Below are positions 1 through 29,955 of a stretch of DNA of 64,000 nucleotides, in pieces (position 1 is the stretch's first letter; the number at the start of each line of letters is the position of its first letter). Under the pieces are notes generated by a model that was not told the DNA's origin, did not search any database, and was given only the letters and a program-made list of their open reading frames with translations. The translations under genes were made by a program, and so were the position numbers. This DNA comes from Scortum barcoo (lineage: Eukaryota; Chordata; Actinopteri; Centrarchiformes; Terapontidae). Location of the stretch: NCBI GenBank assembly GCA_023238725.1, contig CM041550.1, positions 10,184,440-10,248,439 on the forward strand, written 5' to 3'.

Positions 1-1887
1 TGAATTAACACACTTTTGCCATTAGTGTGTGCTTGTGAACACACATCTGTAACTGGGTCTAACAGAATGTTCTCCCTTACCTGAAGAAAGAATCAGCGAT
101 CCAAATGCACTGTATAATGACTCATATGTACTTTTCAAAAGCTATTTCAAACTCAACTGCACAAGGTAGATTTTCAAAGCATGTGAAGACACACCTCAAC
201 AGTACAAGGTTGATCTGGGATTTGTAGTGTGAGTTTACCACTGCAACTGATTTACTGTTGGTTCTCTGCAGATTTTTCCGCATCAAATTCTGGTATCATT
301 GTGGTCACAGAAATGAAATGCTCCCCATTTACAGGCAGCGAGCGCGCAAAAGAACCGAAACTGTAAATTGTCCCCACCAAAGTTTTTATTACATGGGCAT
401 TAATATTACTGGTTTATAACAATAGTAGTCAATAAAACATATAGAAAAAGATTAAATAATTACATATTTATTTATAGCAAAGCAATAAGATTTACATTCT
501 TTCCTCGTTAGAGAAGTTTTTGTCACAACAACCATGAGAATTTTGTCTGAGACAGCAAAGGACGCAATTTAGTAGTTCACATCCCCAGGGGTGAGTGTAA
601 TTGTAGATGATTAGCGTTGAATACATTACGCTCTGACTGACAGCCTTTGTATGTTGTGACAATCAATCTAATTGGCTGCCACACGAAGCATTACACCTCC
701 CTCGTGCCTCGTGAGTATCGTGAAATCCGAGGGAGTTCATGCCGTGGCACACAATGTCACAGTGCAAAGCCAACTCAAAGCAGTCAAAACTGCTAATCAT
801 TATGACTTATCCGTGAGCCGTGGCGGTGTTCAGACTGTACAGTGGTTGGATATGGGTGTCACACGTGCAAATGAATTTGAACAATTGTCACAAATGATTA
901 GGATGGTGTTAAACCCGCTCTGCTTGCATGTAATTTAAGTATCGTGACAACATGAAATGGGGCTGATTGTCATATTTGGTGGCAGCACAGTGAGTCAGTC
1001 AGGGGTTTTATCACATCAAATCTACAAGTTAGGGATAAATATTTTACAACGATAAAGTCCTGTTTGTTGACATGAGCTATTTAATTGCACCGTATGATTG
1101 CCATTGCTTTCATTTATAATGATATATAAGTAAATGGGTTTGACTTATTTTGCATACACTGTTTTTATTTGAATATTTGCATTGCTAAAAGTTTAAACAA
1201 AGATGAATGTACACATCTGGTCAAATTATTATGCGGGTAAGTGGCAAACGGTTTCCCTGCTTAAAAAAGATCGAGAGATAAACAAAACCCGGTTTGTATC
1301 ATATAGTTACGTGGCCCGGTGTTGAGCAGAACAAATACATGCTCAAAAATAGCAGCATGCAGGAGAGAACCAGGAATAAATTCTTATTTTTACTTTATTC
1401 TGTCGTTTTCACAAGAAACAAGTGACAGCTACCACGCTGAATCCTGAATGTTGGAGTCCACTCCCAACCTGAGGACAGTAAAATCAGTCGATCTGGCTAC
1501 TTTGCTCCAGAACAAAGTCAGCACCTGCAGGACAGATCAGCATTATAAGTATATATTTTTTATTTCACAGCCTGTTTTGCAGCTGCATTATGAGGTCAGA
1601 CATCTTTATCAGACAACGCTGGCAGCAAGGATCTTTTAAAAAAAACAGAGAAACCTTTGAGTATGCTCTAAAATCTGTCTTGTATTAAAGTGAGACTGTA
1701 ACTTGTGCAAGAAGACAATACACATTATTTCTATTACAAATTAAATGCTGGCTTTAAATAGATACTGGAGTGTGACTGGCATTACCCAGAGTCAGTTCAC
1801 TGCCTTTATGACTTTTCTCTCTCAGTGCTACTGATTTTTTATCAATTTATTAATATGTGCCAGAGTTCAGCAGTTACATAGTCTTGC

Positions 1888-2075
1888 TTTAAAGGTATAG
1901 TTCGACATTGTGGGTACACCTTTCTTGCCGAGTCGAGTTGAGATGAAACCACGGATTAACTAGTGAACTAGAGGTGCTGGAGTGCATATTTATTTTATCT
2001 CTGGACAGAGCCAGGTCAGCTGCCTCCCCAAGCTTCCAGTGTTTGTGCTAAGATAAGCTAAGCTAAGATGAAACA
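1888..2075. repeat. degraded teleost dispersed repeat (TAAGCTAAGC family)
   Basis: The stretch begins with a tttaaaggtatagttcgac-like end and a tttcttgccgag block. It then carries an agaggtgctgg / gacagagccagg / cttccag / gtgctaagataagctaagc block. These blocks match a repeat I recognise as very common in percomorph genomes. The blocks occur in both relative orientations, so this copy is rearranged. Related fragments lie near 20455, 37050-37510 and 39325. The family name is not asserted. Confidence 0.6.
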
Positions 2076-4970
2076 TCATATGTGTACTCCACACTCAGTA
2101 AGATAGTATGGGATCAGTTTTCAAGAAAATTCAAGAAATTTCCATTCATTTGCGGTGTATAATGAAAAATGCGCAGGAGTTCAAGGTGGTGAAAGCTTTT
2201 CATAGGCTCGCAAAAATTTCCCATAACCATGCGCTCACTGAGGTTGATGATGTTATTGGTATTAAAAGATTAATTCATTCATACACGTATAACTTAGTCG
2301 CATATTACACTGTAAATCCAGTGCGATATGTTTGATTCATGTGGCAAAAATTGTCCCTCAAGGCCCTCTCTCCACTTTAACTCTATTTGCATGTCTAAAG
2401 CAGCAGAGTCATTAAGAGGCAACCAACCACAGCGACACAGTCTCAGCGCTCAGTGCCTCCCTGGAGCTGCTGTAGCATCGTCAGCCTTTGGAGAAAGCGA
2501 ATCAGAGAGTCTCTACAGGTCCCCTATGGGAGGAGAAGAGAGCTCTTATTCTAACTTGGTGGAAAATGCCAGCACCCACAGGGGCACCGTTACACACAGC
2601 TGGGATAATAAGTATCACGGGGAGACCCGCGATCCACCAGCAAACTGAGACCAGAGCTCGGATTTCCCCCCTATTTACCGTTGCCACCAAACTGACTCAT
2701 TCCAAAAAAGCCAATGAATCTCTTCCCCCCTTTCTTTAGAAGGGACTATTTGAATGTCTGAATCACTGTGCCATGTAATACAGGATGTGGTTTATAGGAC
2801 CACGGGGGGAAAGTGGATGGGGTGAAACAGTGTGAGGCTATGAGATGCACTCTCTGGAAGGCAGGCTTGAATTGAAACACTTAGGCATACAATCCGCACA
2901 GCACAGAGACCACAAAGAGCTTCCAGTTTGAATTTATTACACTCTTTTATACTTCCCTTAACCACTTAACACAGGCAGGTTGTTTCCCATTATGCAGCTT
3001 TAAGGTTGTTAAAATCATCTTATTCCTCACTGTCTGACAGTATCACATTGTATATTCTGAATCTAAATGCTGACACGAGTTCAGACGCATGTTTTTATGT
3101 CTCGTGAAGCATTTTATACACATTTTCTACAAATCCTAATACTGATCATCTCGATGGACATTTTTATGAACTTTTTAACTACCAGGTACATGTTCTAATA
3201 TATTAGCCCGACCATCCTTGAGAGTCCGGTGACCAACATTGACTCGCTGGTGAAGTGAGTGTAAGCTGAGACTGTCCTCCATGCAGCTGCTGTTAAGGGA
3301 CGCCATAAAGATGATTTTTGCTTGTAGTTTTGGAAACAAGTTGAAATTGTTTGACGTTAGTATACCACTGCATTACAGGAGACATGCTGAGTTTGAAAGT
3401 CTAGATATAATCCACAGCCTTTTGCATCTTGTTCTAACTTTGATATTGTATAACGACTCGTATAACGACAAATTTTTAAATGACTGTCGTGATCACGTCC
3501 TTACACTGTGATATCTACCTCGGCTGTTTGATAGACACTCCCGGTTCTCGCTTCAGTTGTACTTACTGTAGAAACCTCATTGTAAAAAAAGGGGCTTTTC
3601 TACTTCCTGTACTCCATAACAACACTGAACAGCACTCTGCGTAACAGCAGTGTCAATCCACATCAACCTGAACACCCTCAGGCTGCTGAAATCCCTTGTA
3701 AGTACAAAGTTGTCCTACGTTACAACACACAGAGTAGCATATGGGATATAGTCATTTCCCTGGATCTCTGTTTGTACTAATGTAGTTTGACTCTCCTACT
3801 TTTGCAATTGTTTCTACCCCTCCGCTGTTGGCACAATGTGTTACATTTGAAATAAATGTTCTCCCAGATGTCTAGCTTTGTTGCTCAGTAGGTCATACTG
3901 TACCCTGGAATATGAGAATAGGTACCCAGTAGTCAAAAAATACCTACAATATATATAGATAGATTTTTTTTTCTCAGAGTGTTACCTCCTTATTCTCTAA
4001 CTTCACGTCTTGTTCCCTTGTTGCTTTGTGTGTGTTGGTACATGTAGCACTGTGCTGGTACACAAAATTACACAAAAATATTACACTCTAAGTTGGGCAG
4101 AATTATGATGTGTTTCAAAAACATCTGTAAAATCAAGATGATTTAATTGCATATACATTCATCATAATAAGATGACTAAATTACTTTGGTGGCTCCAAAC
4201 TGAATCTGCAGGACTTTTTTAAGTCATGTGTGAATCAGCCAGAGAGACATGGATTCCCATTGTTATGCAGTCATATCAGCAGAGGATTGCAGGAGCTCAA
4301 GCCAAGGATTAAATTTGTCACGGTAAAATTGTACAACTAGTGTTAATTTAAAGGCATGGACAGAATACTTAGTGAGTGAGAGGCATAACTGCACTGTTAA
4401 ACGTGAGTTTTCCTGCTAGAGACATTAGCAGAGGGCCTCCGCTTTATTAAGCGTAACCCATTTCCATGGAAGAGGAAAAATGTGCGCTTCACTAACACAA
4501 AAGTCCTGATTCGCCCGAGGCCCACCTCCCATCCTACTATCTGTTTCTTCTCTTTCTGCTCGCTCTCTCTCACTTGCCTTGGCTCACTCTCCTTTCTCCC
4601 TCTCTGGCATCGAGACATTAAGTTAGCATGAATAGCTGCGACCGAATACAATGCCTAAAACCTGCTAGTAGGCCATAAATGTAGCCCTAATGGCTAAACC
4701 ATTATAACATTTCGTACAGACTCTGCCGCAGTGAATGTGTTGCTGCAGGAAAACGGAGGTGGTGGAAGGCAGGAGGCAAAGAGGGGGGATGAAGGGCTTC
4801 TCTTCCATTAGCTGATTGAATTGGAACCCAGTCCTGTGGGCTGGGAATTGTTTGCCTCACATCAAACGTCGCTGAGATGTAAACACTTCTGTTAGTGAGC
4901 TCGGGAAAATGTCATGTGAAAGCATTGTCCTTCCAACAAGACTACTTCACTAGTCTGTTAATAGAGAGAG

Positions 4971-4994
4971 GGGGGTTGGGGGGGGGGGGGGGGG
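4971..4994 (+). repeat. poly-G tract
   Basis: A run of G interrupted only by one TT. It lies in intergenic DNA, could form a quadruplex, and is prone to length error in sequencing. Confidence 0.85.
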
Positions 4995-5499
4995 TCTGTG
5001 CCGGTGCATTTCTCAGTATCGGCGTTGTTTTGTATCATCCGCCTCGTGTTTTCCGTGAGCCAGAGTGAAGGCCTAATGGACCATGGCGCGCCGGAGTAGA
5101 CAACACATCTCACATTAGGATCCAACATTTACCCAAGTGCAGTGTCAGATTTAATAAATGATATATACTTGTTCTGGCTCCATCGCGGAGAGTGGTGCAA
5201 GAAGTGGTAGGAAGATGAGAGGCTGTTCCCTTGTCTTTGTAACCAGGTCAACGGCCAAGATGTTTCTGCCCTGAGAGTAGTAGTAGTAGCAGGTAGGGAG
5301 GGTGATGATGCACGGCGAAGCACGGAGTGTAGTACAGGCTGGAAAAGGTGTGCTTTTATGCTGGAAAAATATGTGTGCCTGCTGGTAGAAAGACAGGCCT
5401 TTAGAAACCACAGGTGGGGAGGGAGGGGGGGGGATTGTTTGGTGTCATTACCTGTTTCCTAACCTGGCACAAAACACATCTGTCTGTGGAGGAGGCAGG

Positions 5500-5518
5500 T
5501 TTTTTTTTTTTTTTTTTT
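5500..5518 (+). repeat. poly-T tract
   Basis: A run of T in intergenic DNA. It may be the remnant tail of a retroposed element on the minus strand, but no element body was recognised next to it. Confidence 0.8.
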
Positions 5519-7259
5519 GAAGACAAAGAACAAAGTCAGGAACGAGAAGCCTTGCTGGAGCGAGGTGGGAAGTGCAACCCACACAAGCGACTTGACGAAT
5601 CAAAACTTGGATTTTAAACGAGGAGGGAACAGCAGCCAACATCAGGGGTGATTAAGAGGAATGCGATGCCTGTTAAGATGTAATAAAAACAAAACGCCAT
5701 CCTCATTTCTGCATTCGGCAGTGGAGGAGAAAAGTTAACGGTGTAACCTCGGCTTGCCCTCGTGTGTTTTGCCTGCTAAATGTTTCAACTGACACAGTAA
5801 TTATGCGCTTTGCGTGTGTTACCAGGAGTCTGACAAACCCCCGCTTGCCACAGGTTTTGTTGTGATTTCCGCTTCGCCGGCATCTGCATTTCAAACACCT
5901 GCACCTTTTAGAGATTACTAACGCCCCTGCATGATCCCTGTCAATGGCACTGGCTGCACTGTCTCACAACTTGAGTGACTTGGTGGCGCACTCAGATGCT
6001 CTGCGCTATATATTTAGTGTAATGATATAGATCATGTACATATTATGACTCAGATTTTTTTCCTTTTTCTTTTTTATAGCCTTTAGATTCTCTTGGATTA
6101 GGGAAATAATTAGTGCAGTGTAGCTGACAGGAGCTGGCTCTTTAGATACAGTGTTAGTTATGGAGGTTGGATGTCATCGAGCCTGAGCCTTGATGCTGAA
6201 TTTACTTGACAAATGTTACCAGAGCGGCCTCGCTGTTTGGCCCTGGATATGCCCATGCATTAATGAGCACATACACTTGATGTATTTAGGACATCTTCTT
6301 CATGTTGAGCTGCAGCCCTTCTTTTTTTTTTTTTTTGCACAATTCCCATCTTCCCTGTCTCAAACATTTAGACTCTCCCTCCAATTTGTCTGCTCCTCTG
6401 CGAGTAGGGAAGATTTAATAAGGGAAGCCAGCGTGGGACTGTGGGTTTTTAATTCAGTTCAGTGGATGAGAGTTATTTTATCACATTATATGTACACATG
6501 TGAGATGGGATTTGCTGTGCATCATGTGTGCGCTGCAAGGTATATACTGAATCTTGATCTGTGTGCATATGCCTGTATTATTAGCCTTATATCTTTTTAA
6601 AATTGTCAGTCAGAGAGAAAGTGATGCAAAAAAACCCCCCCAGAATTCACGCCTTGAGTTAAGCAGGCTGATTCAGTAAGATGTGACCTTCCTCCGCTGG
6701 GTCAAGTGTGCAGCAGATGCAACCGTATCCGCTGTTATTCTTTATTTTCTTTTGTTTTTTTTCCCTCGTAGCTGCCCTGGGGACTGACAGGTGTTTCAAG
6801 TGAAAGAGCTCCTATAAACGAGCAGGTTTTAATGATTACCCAGATAAAGGCCGTGAACACACTGTTATGTCTGAATACACGGGCCATAAGGTTGCTGTTG
6901 ATAAAAAAAAAATTTTTTAAAAGTGGGTGATCCCTCATGGGAATAACTAATTAAGTGATGGTTTGTGGGGCCTCGCTCAAGTCGTCTGTTCTCAGACTGA
7001 ACGTAGTCAGGCAGTGGCCCCTATGGGCTACCATCTGTAAAACAAAGCTGATGATGCTGCTCTCTCTCAAAGCCATACTGTATTTTTTTTCTTTTGTTGT
7101 AAGGGGCTGAGAAGTCCGAGCCCCCCCACACATACGATTTTTTTTTTTTTTTTGGTTGCACAGTAGAATACAAATGGGTTTCTGTAAACTGTGCCGCAAA
7201 TAATGAGTGACTCAGGGGGGAGACATGCTGCAGGTCATGTGTGGAGACAGTGTGGTATC

Positions 7260-7284
7260 CACACACACACACACACACACACAC
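7260..7284 (+). repeat. CA microsatellite
   Basis: A perfect (CA)n run of about 12 units just upstream of the vwc2l promoter region. Confidence 0.95.
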
Positions 7285-7781
7285 TTTACCAGATAAGATA
7301 AATAAAATGCACTCACGGGTTTGACAGATCGAGCCTATAACTGATTTTTACTGACAACTGACCGCTTATTTTTGTCCGTCTGACTCGAGCTGAAGACATA
7401 GTTCGTGGGATGTGAGCAGTTGTTGTGTCTGTGGGTGACACAGGAGGGGGTGGATGGGTGGGTGGGTAGGTAGGAGGTGGTGGTGGTGATGGTGTGGAGG
7501 GAGGAGGGGGGGGGCGCTCTCCTCTCCTCTCCTCTCTCTCCTCTCAGCTCAGTGCAGGACGCAGGAGACAGTCGCTCTCCAAGGTGCTGAAAGTCGGAGC
7601 GCTTCCCTCCCCTCTCCGCGCCGCACCGACGATGAACCGACACAACCGACAGAACCACACGGAGACCGGCTTCGATCATCACATTTTTGTAACACTCTAA
7701 CTTCTGGATTTTTTTTTTTTTCCCGCCCCTCCTCCCTTCACCTTCTTCCATCCTCCATCACCAGTCACGCAACCGCTGGAT

Positions 7782-7804
7782 GTACACACACACACACACA
7801 CACA
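7782..7804 (+). repeat. CA microsatellite followed by CATA repeats
   Basis: A (CA)n run followed by several cata units (to about 7816), inside the presumed vwc2l 5' leader. Confidence 0.9.
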
Positions 7805-8288
7805 TACATACATACATTCACGCGTAATGCGCAACAACAAGACAGTGACTGCCGCTCTCTAATGTTCACCTGCATCGTTGGGAAATACTGAAATGACTCC
7901 GGATTCTCAGGGAACGCTATAGAGGATTTTTTTTCTTCTTCTTTTTCTTCCTTAGCTGTTTTTCCCCCCTCTGTCTCTCTTCTCCGCACCGCATGCCTTT
8001 GGACGCGAACTGTGATTTTGCCTCCGAAAGGTGAATCCGGCGAGGACCTACTTTTACGTGGATATCGTTTTTTCTTTAGGGAAAAAAAAGAGGAACACAT
8101 CTCCAAAAAAAAGGCTGCTGTTTTTCTCCTTTTTTTTTTATAAAGCCACCATCGCGACCCAGAGGGAGGATTACAGCGTGTCGTGGAGTCTTGTGGCCAA
8201 ATTTAAGCCCCGGTGGATAAAGTGAAGTTTCCAATAGGCAAGGCGACTGTCTTTAATCTGCTCTCACCCCCCCGCCCCCATCCCTCTG

Positions 8289-8289
<1 letters not shown>

Positions 8290-8332
<43 letters not shown>

Positions 8333-8334
8333 GT
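8290..8334 (+). repeat. GT microsatellite
   Basis: A (GT)n run of about 20 units with one GC interruption near its end, in the presumed vwc2l leader, 50 bp before the proposed leader-exon donor. A complementary CA run follows at 8407-8438, so the two could pair as a hairpin in RNA. Confidence 0.95.
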
Positions 8335-8404
8335 TGGGCTCTCTGGCTTCACACACTAAGTGGATATCAAGAAATTTCTACGCGGTGAGTTCACACATTT
8401 CCCC

Positions 8405-8406
<2 letters not shown>

Positions 8407-8438
<32 letters not shown>
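8407..8438 (+). repeat. CA microsatellite
   Basis: A (CA)n run of about 15 units preceded by a C run. It is complementary to the GT run ending about 75 bp upstream. Confidence 0.95.
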
Positions 8439-8439
<1 letters not shown>

Positions 8440-8586
8440 GTTCTTTAATATACATGGCCAGCTGTCAGTGGCGTTTTCAATTGATCCGTCAGGACGCGCA
8501 GCACCGAGCGGTTCCGATTTTTATTCCCAGGCTAAGATGTTTGCTCAACTGTCTGGATTTCTGCTCCGTGCACCTCAACCCCCCCT

Positions 8587-8613
8587 TGTATGTGTGTGTG
8601 TGTGTGTGTGTGT
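8587..8613 (+). repeat. GT microsatellite
   Basis: A (GT)n run of about 12 units in the presumed 5'-UTR intron of vwc2l. Confidence 0.92.
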
Positions 8614-9378
8614 CTTTCCCCCCTTCCGAAGGACTGATGCATTTTGGGTTTAATCATTGCGCATTTACTATTCGGGACATTTGCACGTCAAGGCGGCTGG
8701 TTTAATAAGAGCAGGGCTGCCCGCAGGTCCAGTGCTGGAGCAGCAAATTGTGTCATGATTGGGCTTCAATGGGAGGGGGGTTTTGGGGTTGAGGGGGAGG
8801 GGGTGAAATAGACTAATAGCTACCTGTTGTCTCTGGTTGGCTCATGGAGTTTGGAATTGTGCACAAAAAATAAATAAAAAATAAATAAAAAAATAGGGAC
8901 ATAGGTTGAAGCCCCCCTCACCCACCTCAGATTATGGATGTTTTAATCTCTCCCTCCCCTTGTCGCTGGACGGTCCGGCTCTTGGTGAGATTTTGCATGT
9001 GGACCCAAACGCACCGCCACCATCACGCACAGGCGCACATACAGGCTAGACTGCACGCTTCTTATGTTAACAAAGCTCCTTGTTGTGGTGGTTTCCCCTC
9101 AGTAATGATGGCACCAGCCTGTTGAGTATCGGATGCGTTAGGCAGGCTCGCTTGTCTGTGGATAGACAGAATAATGATGAGAGAAACTTGAATGGTCCCT
9201 GTAAGGACAGCTGCTGCTGCAGCAGGAGAACCACAGGCCTCAGCCCCCCCCCAAAAAAAAGAGAAAGAAAAAGAGAGAGAGAAAGAGAGAAAAGTCTTTG
9301 GGTTTGCTGCTTTATGGGGATGTGCAAAAGCAGTGGAGTCCCCATCCATCATATCATCTCTGATTTCTTCCACTGCAG

Positions 9379-27206
<17,828 letters not shown>

Positions 27207-29931
27207 AGAGACTCCACCGGGGATGGTGGAAAAGCTCAGGCAAGGCCCTGCCTACTGCACCATTTTGTATGATTGACAGGGCAGGAGCACAATTCCTAAG
27301 CAACCTGAGACAGCGTAGTATCGAAGAGATGCTCTCACAAGCTTCACACAAATACAGATTTAGCCACTGAGAAGATGTTGGAGCTCATCTCGTGGCTGTT
27401 TCCACCCTCCGGTTTTAATCGTCCTATATATTTTCAGAAGTTGACTTGCTTGACTTGCTGCTCTCACACGAAAAGTTTCTAAGCTCCTTGAACTCTTTCC
27501 TAATCATTGGCAATGTTGAATTGCTCATGTTGATTTCTGTATGTATGTCAACTGCTTGTTGTACTCGTCTGTCACCATCACGCAGGTGTTGTGAAATTCC
27601 AACAGCAGGAAAAACAAACCGTAAGCACACTTAACGGCGCTTTTTTGTTGTTGTTGTTTTTTTCCCCCCCTTTTTTTGGTCATATGAGGATTGACACCGG
27701 TGAATGCACTGCCAAGGTGCGCTCACAACTTCACTGTAAGAGCTTGTTTACAAGATGCACATCACACATAAATGTTTGTGTCTTCTGACTTTTCATCGCT
27801 CTGGCAGGAAAGTCACCTCTGATGATGCTACTGTCAATTTTATAAACTGCTATAAAACCCCCAAATGCTGATTTTATTCATCAACATACCGGAGTTTTGA
27901 GTCATGTCTCTATATAGTAGCAGCACAGCAGCACAGGTAGGGGAAGTTGGTACGGTAGAGTTAGCTGAAAGGCAGGAAAGGTGGTAGCCAGCAGCTAAAA
28001 GAAGGGTAGACGTAAAATTCTGCAACACTGCATCAAAACAGCAACTTTTTTTTTTTTCACAGCCCCTTCCGGCTTAATTGTCGTTATTGTTTTCCCTCAG
28101 AGGTCCATATCCTCCACAATATTCTCGCTAACTAACTGCTTGAACTTGTTATCAAAGCAATTAGCGAGCCAAGAGCAGCCTGCTTTAATTTCCCTTAATC
28201 AAGGAGTATTCTGTGATAAATCATCCAGCTGGGTGCTTGGCGCTGCCGCAGCCTGCATGCTGGGCACACTCGACAAGAACCAGCAGACAAAAGGGGGGGA
28301 ATGCGCATACGTCTAAATGCCACTGAGCAGCATTCACGTGCACAGCGAGCACGCCGCTCGTCCGCAATCTCATAACCCGCGGCACGTCTATCTGCGGTGA
28401 CATACTGAAACCTATAAGGCTTGTTAAGATACAGAGCTGTTACACTATCCCTCTGCCTGCTATAGATTATGCAATAGATTTTCAGTTCCTCACCTTCCCT
28501 GATAAGTTGGAATAGCTCTTTCAATGTGGTTTGGCCTCGGCCGGGGCTATAACGTGGAGACAAGCTAATGCATTGCCTTGATATTTTCCCAGAGCAGAGT
28601 GGTCCTCAAGTGGTCCAGCCTGAGAGAAAAAGCGCCCAACCAAGGCCCAAAACACGATATTTTTGAGATGATAAATACTAGCCATTAATTCAAAGGTGAA
28701 TTCCAGTAAGCTGGTGCCATTCATCACCAGAATTTTTTCCATTTCCAGAAAATCCGTTCCCGTTAACCTTTTAGACCCTATTCCCGGGTGGTGATGGATG
28801 GGCTGCTTAATAGCAGCTCCCAGCACTCTGTAATGAGACAGAAATGAACATAGGATAAAGAGCAATGACTAAAGAGGTATATTACCTTAAAAAAGGCAAA
28901 TTTTTTGGAAGAATCTCTTAGCCTGCAAAATCTGCTGCATAGTTTTAGGCCGCAGCACATGGGCGACGGAGGAATCAGAGAATTGAGGGAATGTGGGTGG
29001 AGTTCAATCTGAGGTGCAACAATGGAGCTCGGGTCATTTTCATCATTAAGCTACAGTGATTTAGTATCTTTCAATGAGAAAAGACAGACCTCATCTATCT
29101 GGCTTGAGGGTCTGCAGACTCATAAAACAGAAGTGACATCTTTGGTTTATCAATCGCAGCCTCAGTGCTCCAGACATTTTAGGATTAATAAAAGGAGCTT
29201 CATTCATCTTAATTACTTTAAATGCCAAATAATTACTCAGCCTTTACATGTATCCAAAATTATATTGGAATTACTTTACTGGGTAGCAACAGAGAGAGCG
29301 AGTGTGCCAGTTGACAGGGCTCAGAGGCATAGCTGCCACCACCGATGCCTTATTGCTACTGTTCCAGATAAGATTCACAAAGCATGGCCTTTGGCTTCAT
29401 ACGGTGTGAGCAGCCCAGACTGCTTTAAGTGCTACTTTGTTCGCACTCCTTGGTGCAATGGTTTACTGTTCTCTATCACCCCAAACTAATTATTGTTTTA
29501 CCCTTCGACATTCCAGCAGTGTGCATTAGCAGGAGTACAAGGGCAAGGACAAAGACGGGTCACTCACAGCCACAAATATGAAATTGAATTCTCAGATTGT
29601 TCGGAAATTAGTTTAGTACAGAAGTAAATGCAGAAGCAGAGAAAAGCGGGAGACAGAAGCTTCCAGGTAACTATATCCGTATGACAGTCTTATGACAAGC
29701 TGCAATGCCTTCCACGCTTCTGAGGTGCGCTGCTGTTGTTAAATTAAACTGGGGTGACATGGCGGCTCATCTCCTTATTTTGCAAGCTACAAGCTGCCAT
29801 CATCAGCTAGGTGTAAAAAAGTAGGAGCTCAGGGGGTGAAGTAACAGAGAGTCAAACCAAGACCAAGATCACGCTCAATGGTCCCTCTAGAGAGCTGAGA
29901 TGTGATCCAGGCTCTTAGGGGGAAGCAAAGA

Positions 29932-29955
29932 GAGTGAGAGAGAGAGAGAGAGAGA
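29932..29955 (+). repeat. GA microsatellite
   Basis: A (GA)n run of about 12 units in the intergenic region. Confidence 0.9.

Larger units (their letters stand above)
1..7500. other. intergenic region upstream of vwc2l, no gene recognised
   Basis: I see no exon of a recognisable protein here. Open frames of up to about 140 codons occur, but none shows a family motif or plausible splice junctions. The stretch is AT-rich with poly-T, poly-G and CA runs and one old dispersed repeat (1888-2075). In human the next gene in this direction is SPAG16; none of its exons was recognised. The somewhat GC-richer patch at about 2420-2700 remains unexplained. Confidence 0.6.
7500..8384 (+). promoter_or_regulatory. 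vwc2l: probable vwc2l promoter and 5' leader exon
   Basis: A GC- and CT-rich segment with CTCC repeats at 7512-7545 and clustered CpG around 7590-7690 stands out from the AT-rich surroundings. It lies 1-2 kb upstream of the vwc2l start codon. I see no TATA box. A good splice donor (cgcg then gtgagt at 8385) would end a non-coding leader exon, pairing with an acceptor at 9378. A short upstream frame of 22 codons starts at 7632 (stop at 7698-7700). The transcription start cannot be fixed from sequence alone. The limits given are approximate. Confidence 0.45.
8385..9378 (+). other. vwc2l: probable 5'-UTR intron of vwc2l
   Basis: The interval is bounded by a strong donor (gtgagt at 8385) and an acceptor with a pyrimidine tract (ttcttccactgcag ending at 9378). 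It contains CA and GT microsatellites at 8407-8438 and 8587-8613 and an A-rich stretch near 8864-8895. No coding content is seen. That the two sites are used together is an inference. Confidence 0.4.

Noticed and set aside
29022..29489. 155-codon plus-strand frame in the intergenic region
   Set aside because: No domain, no biased composition and no splice context; likely a chance ORF in converging-gene intergenic DNA.
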